Of a stretch of 19,388 nucleotides of DNA, positions 6,732-14,217 are shown one piece after another. Position 1 is the first letter of the stretch, and each line of letters opens with the position of its first letter. This DNA is from DATMXT01 sp035560415. Lineage in GTDB: Bacteria > Bacillota > Clostridia > Oscillospirales > Feifaniaceae. The notes beneath the pieces are model-generated. The model was given only the letters and a program-made list of their open reading frames with translations. It did not search any database and was not told the origin of the DNA. A program made the translations under genes and the position numbers. Location of the stretch: the NCBI GenBank assembly GCA_035560415.1, contig DATMZG010000081.1:1-19388 (forward strand), read 5' to 3'.

Positions 6732-7928
6732 TTGAAAAAGTCGTTGGCACTGCTACTCGCGATTGCGCTTATGTTCTCCCTTGGCGCCTGCGCCAAGACG
6801 GATGAGCCCGCAGAGACCCCTGAGGAGCCCACAGGAAATCCTGTTGTGAAAATCGGCATCTTTGAGCCCGCTTCCGGCGACAACGGCGCAGGCGGCAAAC
6901 AGGAGACCCTCGGCATTGAGTATGCCAATTCAGTCAGTCCCACAGTTGACATTGGCGGCACTACATACGACGTTGAGCTTGTCAAGGTCGACAACGAGAG
7001 CTCCAATGAAAAGGCCGCCACCGCGGCGTCGACCCTGGTTTCGGCCGGAGTCTCGGTCGTGCTCGGCTCTTACGGCTCGGGCGTCTCCATTGCGGCTTCC
7101 CCCACTTTTGAGGCGGCCGGCATCCCCGCCATCGGCGTCACCTGCACCAACCCGCAGGTCACTGAGGGCAACACCCACTACTTCCGCATCTGCTTCCTCG
7201 ACCCCTTCCAGGGCACGGTTCTTGCAAACTACGCCTTTAACGAGCTGGGCGTCACAAAGGCCTACTGCCTCTCGAAGCTCGGCGACGACTATTCCGGCGG
7301 GCTCGTGAACTACTTTGTCGAGGCCTTTGAGGGACTGGGCGGCGAAGTCATTCAGGAGACATTCCCGGACGGCAACTCCGACTTCACTTCCTATATCAAC
7401 AACGCCAAGAACGGCGGCTGCGGCGTCTTCTTCTCGCCCGTCTCCACTGAGGCCGCGCAGCTCATCATCGACCAGGCTGAAGCTCAGGCGCTCGGCATGA
7501 AGATTCTGGCCGGCGACACCTGGGACTCCAACGTCATCCTGCAGGCCGCCAAGGGCAAGGACGTCGACGTCACCGTGACCACCTTCTATCCCGAAGGCGC
7601 CAACGCCGATTTTGACAACGGCTTCAAGGCCTGGGTTGCCGCCGACTCCACCCGTCTTGCCAACAACGGCGGAGACGACACGGTCGCGGCCGTCACCGCA
7701 ATGGGCTATGACGCCTACTACTTCGCCCTCGAATCCATGAAGAAGGCCGGCAGCACCGACGCCGCGGCCATCATGGATGCCCTGTGGGGCACTGAGTACA
7801 CCGGTGTCACCGGCCCCATCGCCCTCGACCAGACCAACGGCGACGCCATCCGCAACACGGTCTATGTCAAGCACTGCAACACCGAGACCGGCGTGTGGGA
7901 TGCGCTGCCCCCGGTCACCATCGGCTGA
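6732..7928 (+). CDS. livK: branched-chain amino acid type ABC binding lipoprotein
   Basis: A 398-residue extracellular ligand-binding protein (Peripla_BP_6 type, LivJ/LivK family). The signal peptide is MKKSLALLLAIALMFS followed by the lipobox LGAC, with Cys20 the lipid anchor. The mature chain begins with an acidic Pro/Glu linker, then VVKIGIFEPASGDNGAGGKQ, the usual first strand of the fold; VNDS-like variation VDNESSNEKAATAASTLV and VVLGSYGSGVSIAASPTFEA follow as in LivK. The start is a TTG: GGGAGGAAG lies 7 bases before it and the signal peptide begins exactly there; the in-frame ATG at 6675 would add 19 residues before the signal peptide. First gene of livKHMGF. The ligand is likely Leu/Ile/Val, but this family also binds other amino acids, amides and urea. 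Confidence 0.93.
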   Translation: MKKSLALLLAIALMFSLGACAKTDEPAETPEEPTGNPVVKIGIFEPASGDNGAGGKQETLGIEYANSVSPTVDIGGTTYDVELVKVDNESSNEKAATAASTLVSAGVSVVLGSYGSGVSIAASPTFEAAGIPAIGVTCTNPQVTEGNTHYFRICFLDPFQGTVLANYAFNELGVTKAYCLSKLGDDYSGGLVNYFVEAFEGLGGEVIQETFPDGNSDFTSYINNAKNGGCGVFFSPVSTEAAQLIIDQAEAQALGMKILAGDTWDSNVILQAAKGKDVDVTVTTFYPEGANADFDNGFKAWVAADSTRLANNGGDDTVAAVTAMGYDAYYFALESMKKAGSTDAAAIMDALWGTEYTGVTGPIALDQTNGDAIRNTVYVKHCNTETGVWDALPPVTIG

Positions 7929-7944
7929 TTCCAAAGCTGCACCG

Positions 7945-7978
7945 TGCGGACGGGGGCCTTTGGCCCCCGCCGCATTTT
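7945..7978 (+). terminator. partial terminator/stabiliser after the livK gene
   Basis: TGCGG-A-CGGGGGCC (7945-7958) pairs with GGCCCCCG-CCGCA (7962-7974), 13 pairs with one bulge, then TTTT. The short T-run suggests incomplete termination, so the binding protein would be made in excess over the permeases and ATPases. Confidence 0.65.
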
Positions 7979-8002
7979 CTGCTCAGCGATAACTGACTGC
8001 CG

Positions 8003-8039
8003 CCTCAAAAGGGAACGGACAGCCCGTTCCCTTTTGGGG
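8003..8039 (+). other. second intra-operon hairpin before livH
   Basis: Bases 8003-8018 pair with 8024-8039 (16 pairs including one wobble, CCTCAAAAGGGAACGG against CCGTTCCCTTTTGGGG) around the loop ACAGC. No T-run follows beyond those in the stem; the livH ribosome site starts 12 bases later. It may protect the downstream mRNA end or modulate livH translation. Confidence 0.6.
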
Positions 8040-8062
8040 TGACAAAGTACGGAGGCAACCGC

Positions 8063-8974
8063 ATGATCGAGTTCCTGCACAGAAATCTGTCCTATATTTT
8101 ATCGGGCATATCGGTTGGGGGGCAGTATGCGCTCATCGCCATCGGCTACACGATGGTCTACGGCATATTGCGCCTCATCAACTTTGCCCACGGCGACGTG
8201 TTTATGTTCGCCGGCCTGATGATGGTCACGCTGTCGGCCTCGCTGCCGATGTCGGCGTCCATTCCGCTGGTGCTGCTCCTCACCGTGGCCCTCGGCCTGC
8301 TCATTGAACGGGTGGCCTATCGGCCGCTGCGCAGCGCGCCGCGCATGTCGGTCATGATCAGCGCAATCGGGGTGTCCTATCTTTTGCAAAACGCCGCGCT
8401 GTACTTTTACGGCGGCCTTGCCAAGGTCTACCCCAAAATTCCGTGGCTCTCCAAAACCGTCACCATCTGGGGCGCCAGCACCAAGATGGTCACGGTCGTC
8501 ACACCGGTGCTCACAATCGCCCTCGTCATCTTTTTGACCGTTCTCATCAAGAAAACCAAAATCGGCATTGCGATGCGCGCCGTCTCCAAGGATTTTGAGA
8601 CCAGCCAGCTCATGGGCATCAAAATCGACACGGTCATCTCGGTCACTTTCATCATCGGCTCATTTTTAGCCGCAGTCGGCTCCATGCTCTACTTCACAAA
8701 CTACGCCTCCGTCACCCCCGTGTCGGGCGGCATGCCGGGGCTCAAATGCTTTGTGGCGGCCGTCTTCGGCGGCATCGGGAGCATTCCGGGGGCCGTCATC
8801 GGCGCTTTTATCATCGGTATATGCGAGAATATTCTCAAGGGCGGAAGTCAGATTTTCGGCTTCGGAACCGGTTGGACGACCTTCTCCGACGCCTTCACTT
8901 TCGCCCTGCTCATCATAATCCTCGTCGTCAAGCCCACAGGACTGTTCGGCGAAAAGTCTTCGGATAAGGTTTGA
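8063..8974 (+). CDS. livH: branched-chain amino acid type ABC permease LivH
   Basis: A 303-residue membrane protein with the LivH hallmark near the N-terminus: LSYILSGISVGGQYALIAIG followed by YTMVYGILRLINFAHGDVFM. The conserved INFAHG segment is diagnostic. Later, TKIGIAMRAVSKDFETSQLM is the cytoplasmic coupling loop, and GGMPGLKCFVAAVFGGIGSI with GAVIGAFIIGI near the C-terminus matches the family. Start at 8063 is preferred over an in-frame ATG at 8039 because GGAGG lies 7 bases before it and 8039 falls in the upstream hairpin. Length is normal. It pairs with LivM to form the channel. Confidence 0.95.
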   Translation: MIEFLHRNLSYILSGISVGGQYALIAIGYTMVYGILRLINFAHGDVFMFAGLMMVTLSASLPMSASIPLVLLLTVALGLLIERVAYRPLRSAPRMSVMISAIGVSYLLQNAALYFYGGLAKVYPKIPWLSKTVTIWGASTKMVTVVTPVLTIALVIFLTVLIKKTKIGIAMRAVSKDFETSQLMGIKIDTVISVTFIIGSFLAAVGSMLYFTNYASVTPVSGGMPGLKCFVAAVFGGIGSIPGAVIGAFIIGICENILKGGSQIFGFGTGWTTFSDAFTFALLIIILVVKPTGLFGEKSSDKV

Positions 8975-8985
8975 GGGTGGACGGT

Positions 8986-10107
8986 ATGGAAAAGAGAAAC
9001 AAAACCGAACTGCGGTTTATGCTTGCCGCCATCGCGCTCATCTATGTGGCCGTATTTGTCCTTGAGCAGACCATGAACCCCAGCCACATCCTCTTCACCG
9101 TGCTCAAGAAGGGGGCCATCTATTCGCTTGTCGCCGTGTCCATGAACCTGCTCAACGGCTTCACCGGGCTGTTTTCGCTCGGGCAGGCGGGGTTCATGCT
9201 CATTGGGGCGTACACCTACGCCATTTTCACGATTCCGACCGAAGTCAAGCTGTCGGACAGCGTCTATAAATATTACGACTGCCTCGTGACCTTCGACACC
9301 GGCATTTTCATTGCCTTGCTCTGCGCAGGCCTTGCGGCGGGGCTCTTCGCGGCCCTCATCGGACTGCCGGTGCTGCGCCTCAAGTCGGACTACCTCGCCA
9401 TTGCCACTTTGGGCTTTGCCGAGATCATCCGGGCCATTTTCCAGTGGGACACTTTGGGGCCCATCACCAACGGCGCCAACGTCATGCGGGAATACAAGGA
9501 TTTGACCGATGTGACCATCCCCTTCACCGGCATCAAATTCCCGCCCACGCTCTTTGTGTTTTTAGCCGCCGGCGCCTGCGTGGCGCTCATTGTGCTGCTC
9601 ATCAACTCCTCTTACGGCAGGGCCTTCAAGGCCATCCGGGACGATGAAATCGCGGCCGAGGCCATGGGCATCAACCTCTTTAAGCACAAGCAGATGAGCT
9701 TTGTCATCAGCTCTTTCTTTGCCGGCGTCTCGGGCGCGCTCGTGGCCATGTTCCAGGCCACGGTTCAGGCCTCCCAGTTCAAGAGCGCCATGACCTACGA
9801 GATTTTGCTCATCGTCGTCATCGGCGGCATCGGCTCCGTCTCGGGCTCCTGCATTGCGAGCTTCCTCTACATCGCGAGCTCCGAGTGGTGGCTGCGCGGG
9901 CTCGACTCGGGCAAATTCCTCTGGATTGTGGCCCCGACCATCTTCCGCTCGGGCTTTCGCAAATTCGCCTTTTCAATTGTCATCATGATCATCGTCCTCT
10001 TCTTCTCGAGAGGGCTGATGGGGGATAAGGAGATTTCATTCAGGGGACTCGCCCGCAAGCTGAAATCAAGGCCGGCAAAGGCGAAGGGGGGCGAGACCGA
10101 TGCCTGA
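8986..10107 (+). CDS. livM: branched-chain amino acid type ABC permease LivM
   Basis: A 373-residue permease. After a short basic N-terminus come membrane segments and the LivM motif YSLVAVSMNLLNGFTGLFSL with GQAGFMLIGAYTYA; further on, LPVLRLKSDYLAIATLGFAE and the coupling loop SSYGRAFKAIRDDEIAAEAM are typical. The start at 8986 has GAGGGTGG 5 bases upstream; an overlapping TTG at 8971 is less likely. It contains an additional loop near residues 90-105 (VKLSDSVYKYYDC) facing one side of the membrane. The stop overlaps the livG start by 8 bases, indicating coupled translation. Confidence 0.95.
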   Translation: MEKRNKTELRFMLAAIALIYVAVFVLEQTMNPSHILFTVLKKGAIYSLVAVSMNLLNGFTGLFSLGQAGFMLIGAYTYAIFTIPTEVKLSDSVYKYYDCLVTFDTGIFIALLCAGLAAGLFAALIGLPVLRLKSDYLAIATLGFAEIIRAIFQWDTLGPITNGANVMREYKDLTDVTIPFTGIKFPPTLFVFLAAGACVALIVLLINSSYGRAFKAIRDDEIAAEAMGINLFKHKQMSFVISSFFAGVSGALVAMFQATVQASQFKSAMTYEILLIVVIGGIGSVSGSCIASFLYIASSEWWLRGLDSGKFLWIVAPTIFRSGFRKFAFSIVIMIIVLFFSRGLMGDKEISFRGLARKLKSRPAKAKGGETDA

Positions 10108-10939
10108 GAACGTACTGCTTTTGGAGGATGTGACCATGCAGTTTGGCGGCGTCGTCGCCGTCAACAACCTCTCGCTTGAAGTGAATCGCGGCGAAATCGT
10201 CGCCCTCATCGGGCCAAACGGCGCCGGGAAGACTACGGTCTTCAACTGCGTCACCGGCGTCTACGAGCCGACCAACGGCGTCATCAGCTTCAACGGGGAG
10301 CCGATTGTCGCCAACCATCCGCGCGGCAAAATGAAAAAGCTCTACGCCGGGGAGAACTTGAAAAAATATGCCGGCAAGAGGACGATTGACCCGACGCCCG
10401 ACGAGATCACAAGGCTTGGCATCGCCCGAACTTTCCAGAACATCCGGCTGTGGAAGAGCATGACGGTCTTTGACAACGTGCTGACGGCAAAGCACATGCG
10501 GGCAAAGCAAAACGTGCTCTCGGCCACGCTGCGCCTGACCTATGCCGAGGAAAAGCGCATGCGTGAGGAGACGGCAAAACTCCTCGAGGAACAAAACCTC
10601 CTGCAATACGCAAACGACCTCGCCGTCAGCCTGCCCTACGGCCTGCAGCGCCGGCTTGAAATTGCGAGAGCCCTTGCCACGGAACCCCAGCTGTTGCTCC
10701 TTGACGAGCCTGCGGCCGGCATGAACCCGCAGGAGACGCAGGATTTGGGGCAGTTCATCCTGCAAATCAAGAACAAATATAACCTCACAATTCTCATGAT
10801 TGAGCACCATATGGACCTCGTCATGCAGTTTTGCGACCGCATCTATGTGATTGACTTCGGAAAGTATATCTGTGACGGGACGCCCGACTTCGTTCAGGCC
10901 GACCAGCGCGTCATCAACGCATATCTGGGGGTGGACTGA
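10100..10939 (+). CDS. livG: branched-chain amino acid type ABC ATPase LivG
   Basis: A 279-residue ATPase, longer than the roughly 255 of the E. coli protein. Walker A is GPNGAGKTT (38-46), the Q-loop is in ARTFQNIRLW (Gln113), the signature is the non-canonical LPYGLQRRLEIARAL starting at 178 (LivG proteins normally have LPYGxQ), Walker B is LLLLDEP (198-204), and the H-loop is in MIEHHMD. The extra length sits between Walker A and the Q-loop (about residues 68-102, basic, PRGKMKKLYAGENLKKYAGK); I recall similar inserts in clostridial LivG. It overlaps livM by 8 bases and livF by one base (TGATG). Confidence 0.95.
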   Translation: MPENVLLLEDVTMQFGGVVAVNNLSLEVNRGEIVALIGPNGAGKTTVFNCVTGVYEPTNGVISFNGEPIVANHPRGKMKKLYAGENLKKYAGKRTIDPTPDEITRLGIARTFQNIRLWKSMTVFDNVLTAKHMRAKQNVLSATLRLTYAEEKRMREETAKLLEEQNLLQYANDLAVSLPYGLQRRLEIARALATEPQLLLLDEPAAGMNPQETQDLGQFILQIKNKYNLTILMIEHHMDLVMQFCDRIYVIDFGKYICDGTPDFVQADQRVINAYLGVD

Positions 10940-11649
10940 TGGAAGACGTGATTCTCAGCATCAAGGAGCTCAAAGTCAACTACGGCGGCATTGAGGCCGT
11001 CAAGGGCATCTCGTTTGACGTGCCCCGGGGCAAGATTGTCACCTTAATCGGCGCAAACGGCGCCGGCAAGAGCTCGACCCTGCGGGCCATCGCCGGGCTT
11101 GTGAAGCCCAAAAGCGGCGCCATCATGTTTGAAAACGTGGGCATCACGGGCCGGGACACGACGGCCATTGTCAAAAAAGGGGTCACCTTAGTCCCCGAGG
11201 GCCGGCGGATTTTCCCCGACCTCACGGTCTATGAGAATTTGAGGGTGGGCGCCTATTTGCGCAAGGACAGCATTGCGGCCGACATTGAGTGGGTTTTCGA
11301 CCTGTTCCCACGCCTCAGAGAGCGGTCGTGGCAGGCCGGCGGCACCCTGTCGGGCGGCGAGCAGCAGATGCTCGCGGTCGGCCGCGCCCTCATGAGCCGC
11401 CCCAAGCTCCTCATGATGGATGAGCCGTCTTTAGGCCTTGCGCCCCTCATCGTGCGGGACATCTTTGGCATCATCAAGGAGATCAACAAGAGCGGCGTCA
11501 CCATTTTGCTCATTGAGCAAAACGCCAACATGGCCCTCTCCACGGCCGACATGGGCCACGTCCTCGAGACGGGGCGCATCACCCTCTCGGGCAGCGGCTG
11601 TGAGCTGCTTGAAAACGAGGCGGTCAAGGCGGCCTACCTCGGGACCTGA
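10939..11649 (+). CDS. livF: branched-chain amino acid type ABC ATPase LivF
   Basis: A 236-residue ATPase, normal for LivF. Walker A is GANGAGKSS (38-46), the LivF-typical VPEGRRIFPDLTVYENL (85-101) takes the place of a canonical Q-loop glutamine region, the signature is LSGGE (137-141, then QQMLAVGRAL), Walker B is LLMMDEP (157-163), followed by SLGLAP. It partners LivG in the ATPase heterodimer. The start codon shares one base with the livG stop. It is the last gene of the operon; a long perfect hairpin follows 56 bases after the stop. Confidence 0.95.
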   Translation: MEDVILSIKELKVNYGGIEAVKGISFDVPRGKIVTLIGANGAGKSSTLRAIAGLVKPKSGAIMFENVGITGRDTTAIVKKGVTLVPEGRRIFPDLTVYENLRVGAYLRKDSIAADIEWVFDLFPRLRERSWQAGGTLSGGEQQMLAVGRALMSRPKLLMMDEPSLGLAPLIVRDIFGIIKEINKSGVTILLIEQNANMALSTADMGHVLETGRITLSGSGCELLENEAVKAAYLGT

Positions 11650-11705
11650 CATGGGCGCACGGTCATAAAAAAGTTTTGGCCGCACGGCCAAGGATAATTG
11701 GCAGA

Positions 11706-11744
11706 CCGGGACGGTATAGCCCTTTCAGGGCTATACCGTCCCGG
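11706..11744. terminator. bidirectional terminator hairpin between convergent genes
   Basis: An 18-pair perfect stem (11706-11723 with 11727-11744, arms starting CCGGGACGG) with loop TTC. T-runs are weak on both sides (CGTTTG on plus), so its efficiency is uncertain. It lies between livF and the converging minus-strand gene, and the TAG stop of the latter (11731-11733) is inside the stem. A smaller hairpin TTGGCCG/CGGCCAA lies just before it at 11676-11691. Confidence 0.75.
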
Positions 11745-12531
11745 CGTTTGCATCGGGCGGTGCGAGGGGAGGCAAAAGATTCCGCCTGCAAAAGTATTCA
11801 TAAAACTCAACTGAAGCCTCTCTTTGAGCCGCAGTTTCGGAGAATTCCATCAGCTTGAACAATATTTTATGAATCATATCGCCGGAGCAGTATTTAAAGG
11901 GTGTTTTTCCCCAGCAGGGAGGGGTGCTGCGATTGAAATATTCCCAGAACAGCATCTGCCGTTCCGCCGGAACGGCAAGGCGGTATTGAAGGTGCCCTTT
12001 GATGATGCCGTCACGGCTGTCCTCTCCGAAAAAATCCTCCGCGACCATGCATGCGCCGATGATGCGGCGCTCCGGCTCGGCCTGCCCGTCGGGCCTACTG
12101 GTGAGCAGACACACGGAATTGGGCTTTATCCGGTCCGCGACTCTCGGCTGTCCTTTGAAATATCCGCTTAAATATGTCCCGGTCGAGAGCGTATATGTCT
12201 TGCAGACCTGCCCGGCCTGCTCCGACGGGATGTTGAAGGCCGCGTGAGAGTTGGAAATCACTTTGAAGTTCAGCAATTTCTGTCTGCGGCTGCGCTGCGC
12301 CTGTTCCTCCTGATTCCGCTCCTGAATTGCGGCCTCTTTGCACGCCGCCTGTTCTTCGATGCGCTGCTGAATACCCCGGTCTTTCAGGGTCAGAAAATCT
12401 TTAAACGCATCGGGATAAATAAACTGCTTTTCACTGTCCTGAAAGCAGACGGTTGCGATTCCTCCGGTCAAAGCCGTAATGACCCCCGGGCCGAAGGTCC
12501 GGTGCCTGACCGGCTGTCCTACGATATTCAT
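11731..12531 (-). CDS. uncharacterised protein with N-terminal FGxG beta-barrel-like motif
   Basis: A 266-residue soluble protein of unknown function. Residues 1-45 (GQPVRHRTFGPGVITAL and onward) resemble the small Tudor/SH3-like fold with a VxHxxFGxGxV pattern seen at the ends of UvrD-type helicases. Residues 50-90 are highly charged, rich in Glu/Gln/Arg (IQQRIEEQAACKEAAIQERN) and likely a coiled coil. The C-terminal part contains SVCLLTSRPDG, a segment RIIGACMVAEDFFGED and RQMLFWEYFNRS; from memory, this combination occurs in a widespread unnamed Firmicute family. No enzyme motif is visible. GC content by eye is lower than its neighbours (about half versus about 60 percent). The start has AAAGGAG 6 bases before it. 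It follows the L25 gene on the same strand but has a terminator between. Confidence 0.75.
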   Translation of the reverse strand: MNIVGQPVRHRTFGPGVITALTGGIATVCFQDSEKQFIYPDAFKDFLTLKDRGIQQRIEEQAACKEAAIQERNQEEQAQRSRRQKLLNFKVISNSHAAFNIPSEQAGQVCKTYTLSTGTYLSGYFKGQPRVADRIKPNSVCLLTSRPDGQAEPERRIIGACMVAEDFFGEDSRDGIIKGHLQYRLAVPAERQMLFWEYFNRSTPPCWGKTPFKYCSGDMIHKILFKLMEFSETAAQREASVEFYEYFCRRNLLPPLAPPDANAGTV

Positions 12532-12554
12532 TTTTCTCCTTTCCGTGTCATATG

Positions 12555-12592
12555 AAAAGAGCCCTCGCCCGGGTTTGCGGCCGGGCGAGGGC
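12555..12592 (-). terminator. intrinsic terminator of the L25 gene
   Basis: A perfect 12-pair stem (12561-12572 with 12581-12592, GCCCTCGCCCGG/CCGGGCGAGGGC) with an 8-base loop, then TCTTTTC on the minus strand. It lies 22 bases after the L25 stop and just before the ribosome site of the next minus-strand gene. Confidence 0.8.
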
Positions 12593-12613
12593 AGCTTTTT
12601 ACATGACGAGCGG

Positions 12614-13198
12614 TCACTTCGCCGCGTCGTCGCTCACCCGTTCAAACCTTGCATCCGCGCGTCTTTTGTCATTGACACGAAGCACAATGCTGTCCATATC
12701 GACCTGCAATTCAATTTTATCGCTTTGAAACTCCGGGATATCGCCGACCGTGAGCGTTGTCCCGACCGGGATGCCAGCGAGGTCGACTGTGACGATATCG
12801 AGCAGATATTCCGGCTCGGCGGCGTGCAAAACCTGCATCTGAATCTGCTCCACTGCGCCCGGCACCTTGTCCTTGTTTAAAAGCACGATGTCCGCGACGC
12901 TGTTGACCTTTTTTCCAGCGTCCAGAATGTCAAAGCCGATGTGAACGACCGCGTCGTTCAAGTAGCTGTATTCCAGCTTCCGGATAAGCGTGTGATATGT
13001 TTTTGGGCCCACCCGGACATCCACCTTGCTTCCGTTGCGCCTCGTAAGCCTCAGCTGTCTGGCCGCAATCTGGCTGATTTGTACAGAGAGAGACTCCTCC
13101 AGTCCCGCGCCGCTGATCGCGCAGGGGATGATGCCCAGACGTCTGAGCTGCTTTGCCTTTGCCGCCGGATCGCGCATCTCGGCCTTGATGATGTCCAT
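12614..13198 (-). CDS. rplY: 50S ribosomal protein L25 / general stress protein Ctc
   Basis: A 194-residue protein of the long (Ctc/TL5) form of L25, which binds 5S rRNA on the large subunit. The N-terminal domain shows the pattern AKQLRRLGIIPCAISG and the C-terminal TL5 domain shows DIVTVDLAGIPVGTTLTVGDI. The N-terminal part is somewhat divergent from the common KLRxxGxIPGVVYG. The start at 13198 is supported by AGGAGG 9 bases upstream; the frame stays open to 13258 but those extra 20 residues lie within the leader hairpin region. In Bacillus Ctc is also a general stress protein. Here it has its own promoter and a hairpin in its leader, so it seems separately regulated. Confidence 0.88.
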   Translation of the reverse strand: MDIIKAEMRDPAAKAKQLRRLGIIPCAISGAGLEESLSVQISQIAARQLRLTRRNGSKVDVRVGPKTYHTLIRKLEYSYLNDAVVHIGFDILDAGKKVNSVADIVLLNKDKVPGAVEQIQMQVLHAAEPEYLLDIVTVDLAGIPVGTTLTVGDIPEFQSDKIELQVDMDSIVLRVNDKRRADARFERVSDDAAK

Positions 13199-13237
13199 TT
13201 TTACTCCTCCTGAAAAATATTTTCGTGCCCTGCTCTT

Positions 13238-13294
13238 AAAAAAAGAAGGGCTTTTCATAGTACGCCCTGCGGCGCATTACCAAAAGCCCTTCTT
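13238..13294 (-). terminator. terminator-like hairpin in the L25 leader
   Basis: On the minus strand AAGAAGGGCTTTT (13294-13282) pairs with AAAAGCCCTTCTT (13255-13243), 13 perfect pairs, followed by a run of seven T in all (13244-13238). The 26-base top contains an inner stem GCGCC/GGCGT with loop GCAG. It lies between the L25 promoter and the L25 ribosome site, so it can act as an attenuator; it may also end transcripts coming from the upstream transporter operon. Confidence 0.7.
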
Positions 13295-13327
13295 AAAAAA
13301 GACGGTTCTTTTTATTCAATTGAAATC

Positions 13328-13356
13328 AGTGTAACACAGCCCGGATAAAAAGTCAA
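13328..13356 (-). promoter_or_regulatory. promoter of the L25 gene
   Basis: On the minus strand TTGACT (13356-13351), 17 bases, TACACT (13333-13328). Transcription would start near 13321, where the palindrome TTCAATTGAA (13315-13324) lies. The leader of about 120 nt contains the terminator-like hairpin. Confidence 0.75.
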
Positions 13357-13420
13357 ATCCGCCGGCGCGGCTCAGGCCATGCGGCCGCTTTGCAAAGAGC
13401 TGCGGGAAGTTTTTTCATGG

Positions 13421-14206
13421 TCACGGATTTGAATACCGGGACAAAAACTGCCGCGTGCGCTCCTCACGGGGGTTGTCGATGACCTCCTTCGCGCCGCCCT
13501 CCTCCACGATGACGCCGCCGTCCATGAAAATGACCCGGTCGGCCACGTCTCTGGCAAAGGCCATCTCGTGGGTGACGATGATCATGGTCGTGTCGTTTTC
13601 GGCGAGAGAGCGGATGACCCGCAGCACTTCGCCCGTAAGCTCCGGGTCGAGGGCTGATGTGGGCTCGTCAAAGCAGAGAATGTCGGGGGAGAGGGAGAGG
13701 GCACGCGCGATTGCGACCCGCTGCTGCTGACCGCCCGAGAGCTGGTGGGGGTAGAAGTTCAGCTTGTCCGAAAGCCCCATCCGGGCCAGCACTTCTATCG
13801 CCGACGCCCGGATTTCCTCTCCGATGGCCTTGGCGTTCGCCCCGTATTCCGGGCGCTCCTTTGCCAGCAGTTCCCCCGCAAGCATGACGTTTTTCAGCGC
13901 GGTGTACTGGGGAAAGAGGTTGAAGGACTGAAACACAAGGCCGAAATGCAGCCTTTTTTTGCGAATTTGGCTTTCAAGCTGGGTCGCGGGGTCATCCGCG
14001 TCGAAAATCAGCTTGTCCGAGACTGAAATGCGCCCGCCGTCCGGCTTTTCAAGGAAGTTGAGACAGCGTAAGAGCGTGGTCTTTCCGGAGCCGGAGGAGC
14101 CGATGATGGCAAGGGATTCGCCCTTTTCTAGCGAAAAGGTGATGTCCTTCAAGACTTCGGTGTCGTCAAAGCTTTTGCAGATGTGGGCCACCTCAAGAAT
14201 TGCCAT
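13421..14206 (-). CDS. polar amino acid ABC transporter ATPase (GlnQ-like)
   Basis: A 261-residue ATPase of the polar amino acid uptake family. Walker A is GSSGSGKTT (36-44), the Q-loop is in LVFQSFNLFPQYTALKNV (Gln93), the signature is LSGGQ (156-160, then QQRVAIARAL), Walker B is ILCFDEP (176-182) followed by TSALDPE, and the H-loop is VTHEM. FQSFNLFPxxTxLxNV is the normal wording for GlnQ/HisP proteins. The frame is open upstream to 14320, but the start at 14206 follows GGGGGTG and lies 11 bases after the permease stop. It is the last gene of the three-gene operon; no clear terminator separates it from the L25 promoter, so some read-through into L25 is possible. Confidence 0.94.
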   Translation of the reverse strand: MAILEVAHICKSFDDTEVLKDITFSLEKGESLAIIGSSGSGKTTLLRCLNFLEKPDGGRISVSDKLIFDADDPATQLESQIRKKRLHFGLVFQSFNLFPQYTALKNVMLAGELLAKERPEYGANAKAIGEEIRASAIEVLARMGLSDKLNFYPHQLSGGQQQRVAIARALSLSPDILCFDEPTSALDPELTGEVLRVIRSLAENDTTMIIVTHEMAFARDVADRVIFMDGGVIVEEGGAKEVIDNPREERTRQFLSRYSNP

Positions 14207-14217
14207 ATCGTCACCCC

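Noticed and set aside
6930..7934. 334-codon minus-strand open frame opposite livK
   Set aside because: Antisense shadow of livK with low-complexity Gly/Val/Asp composition and no ribosome site.
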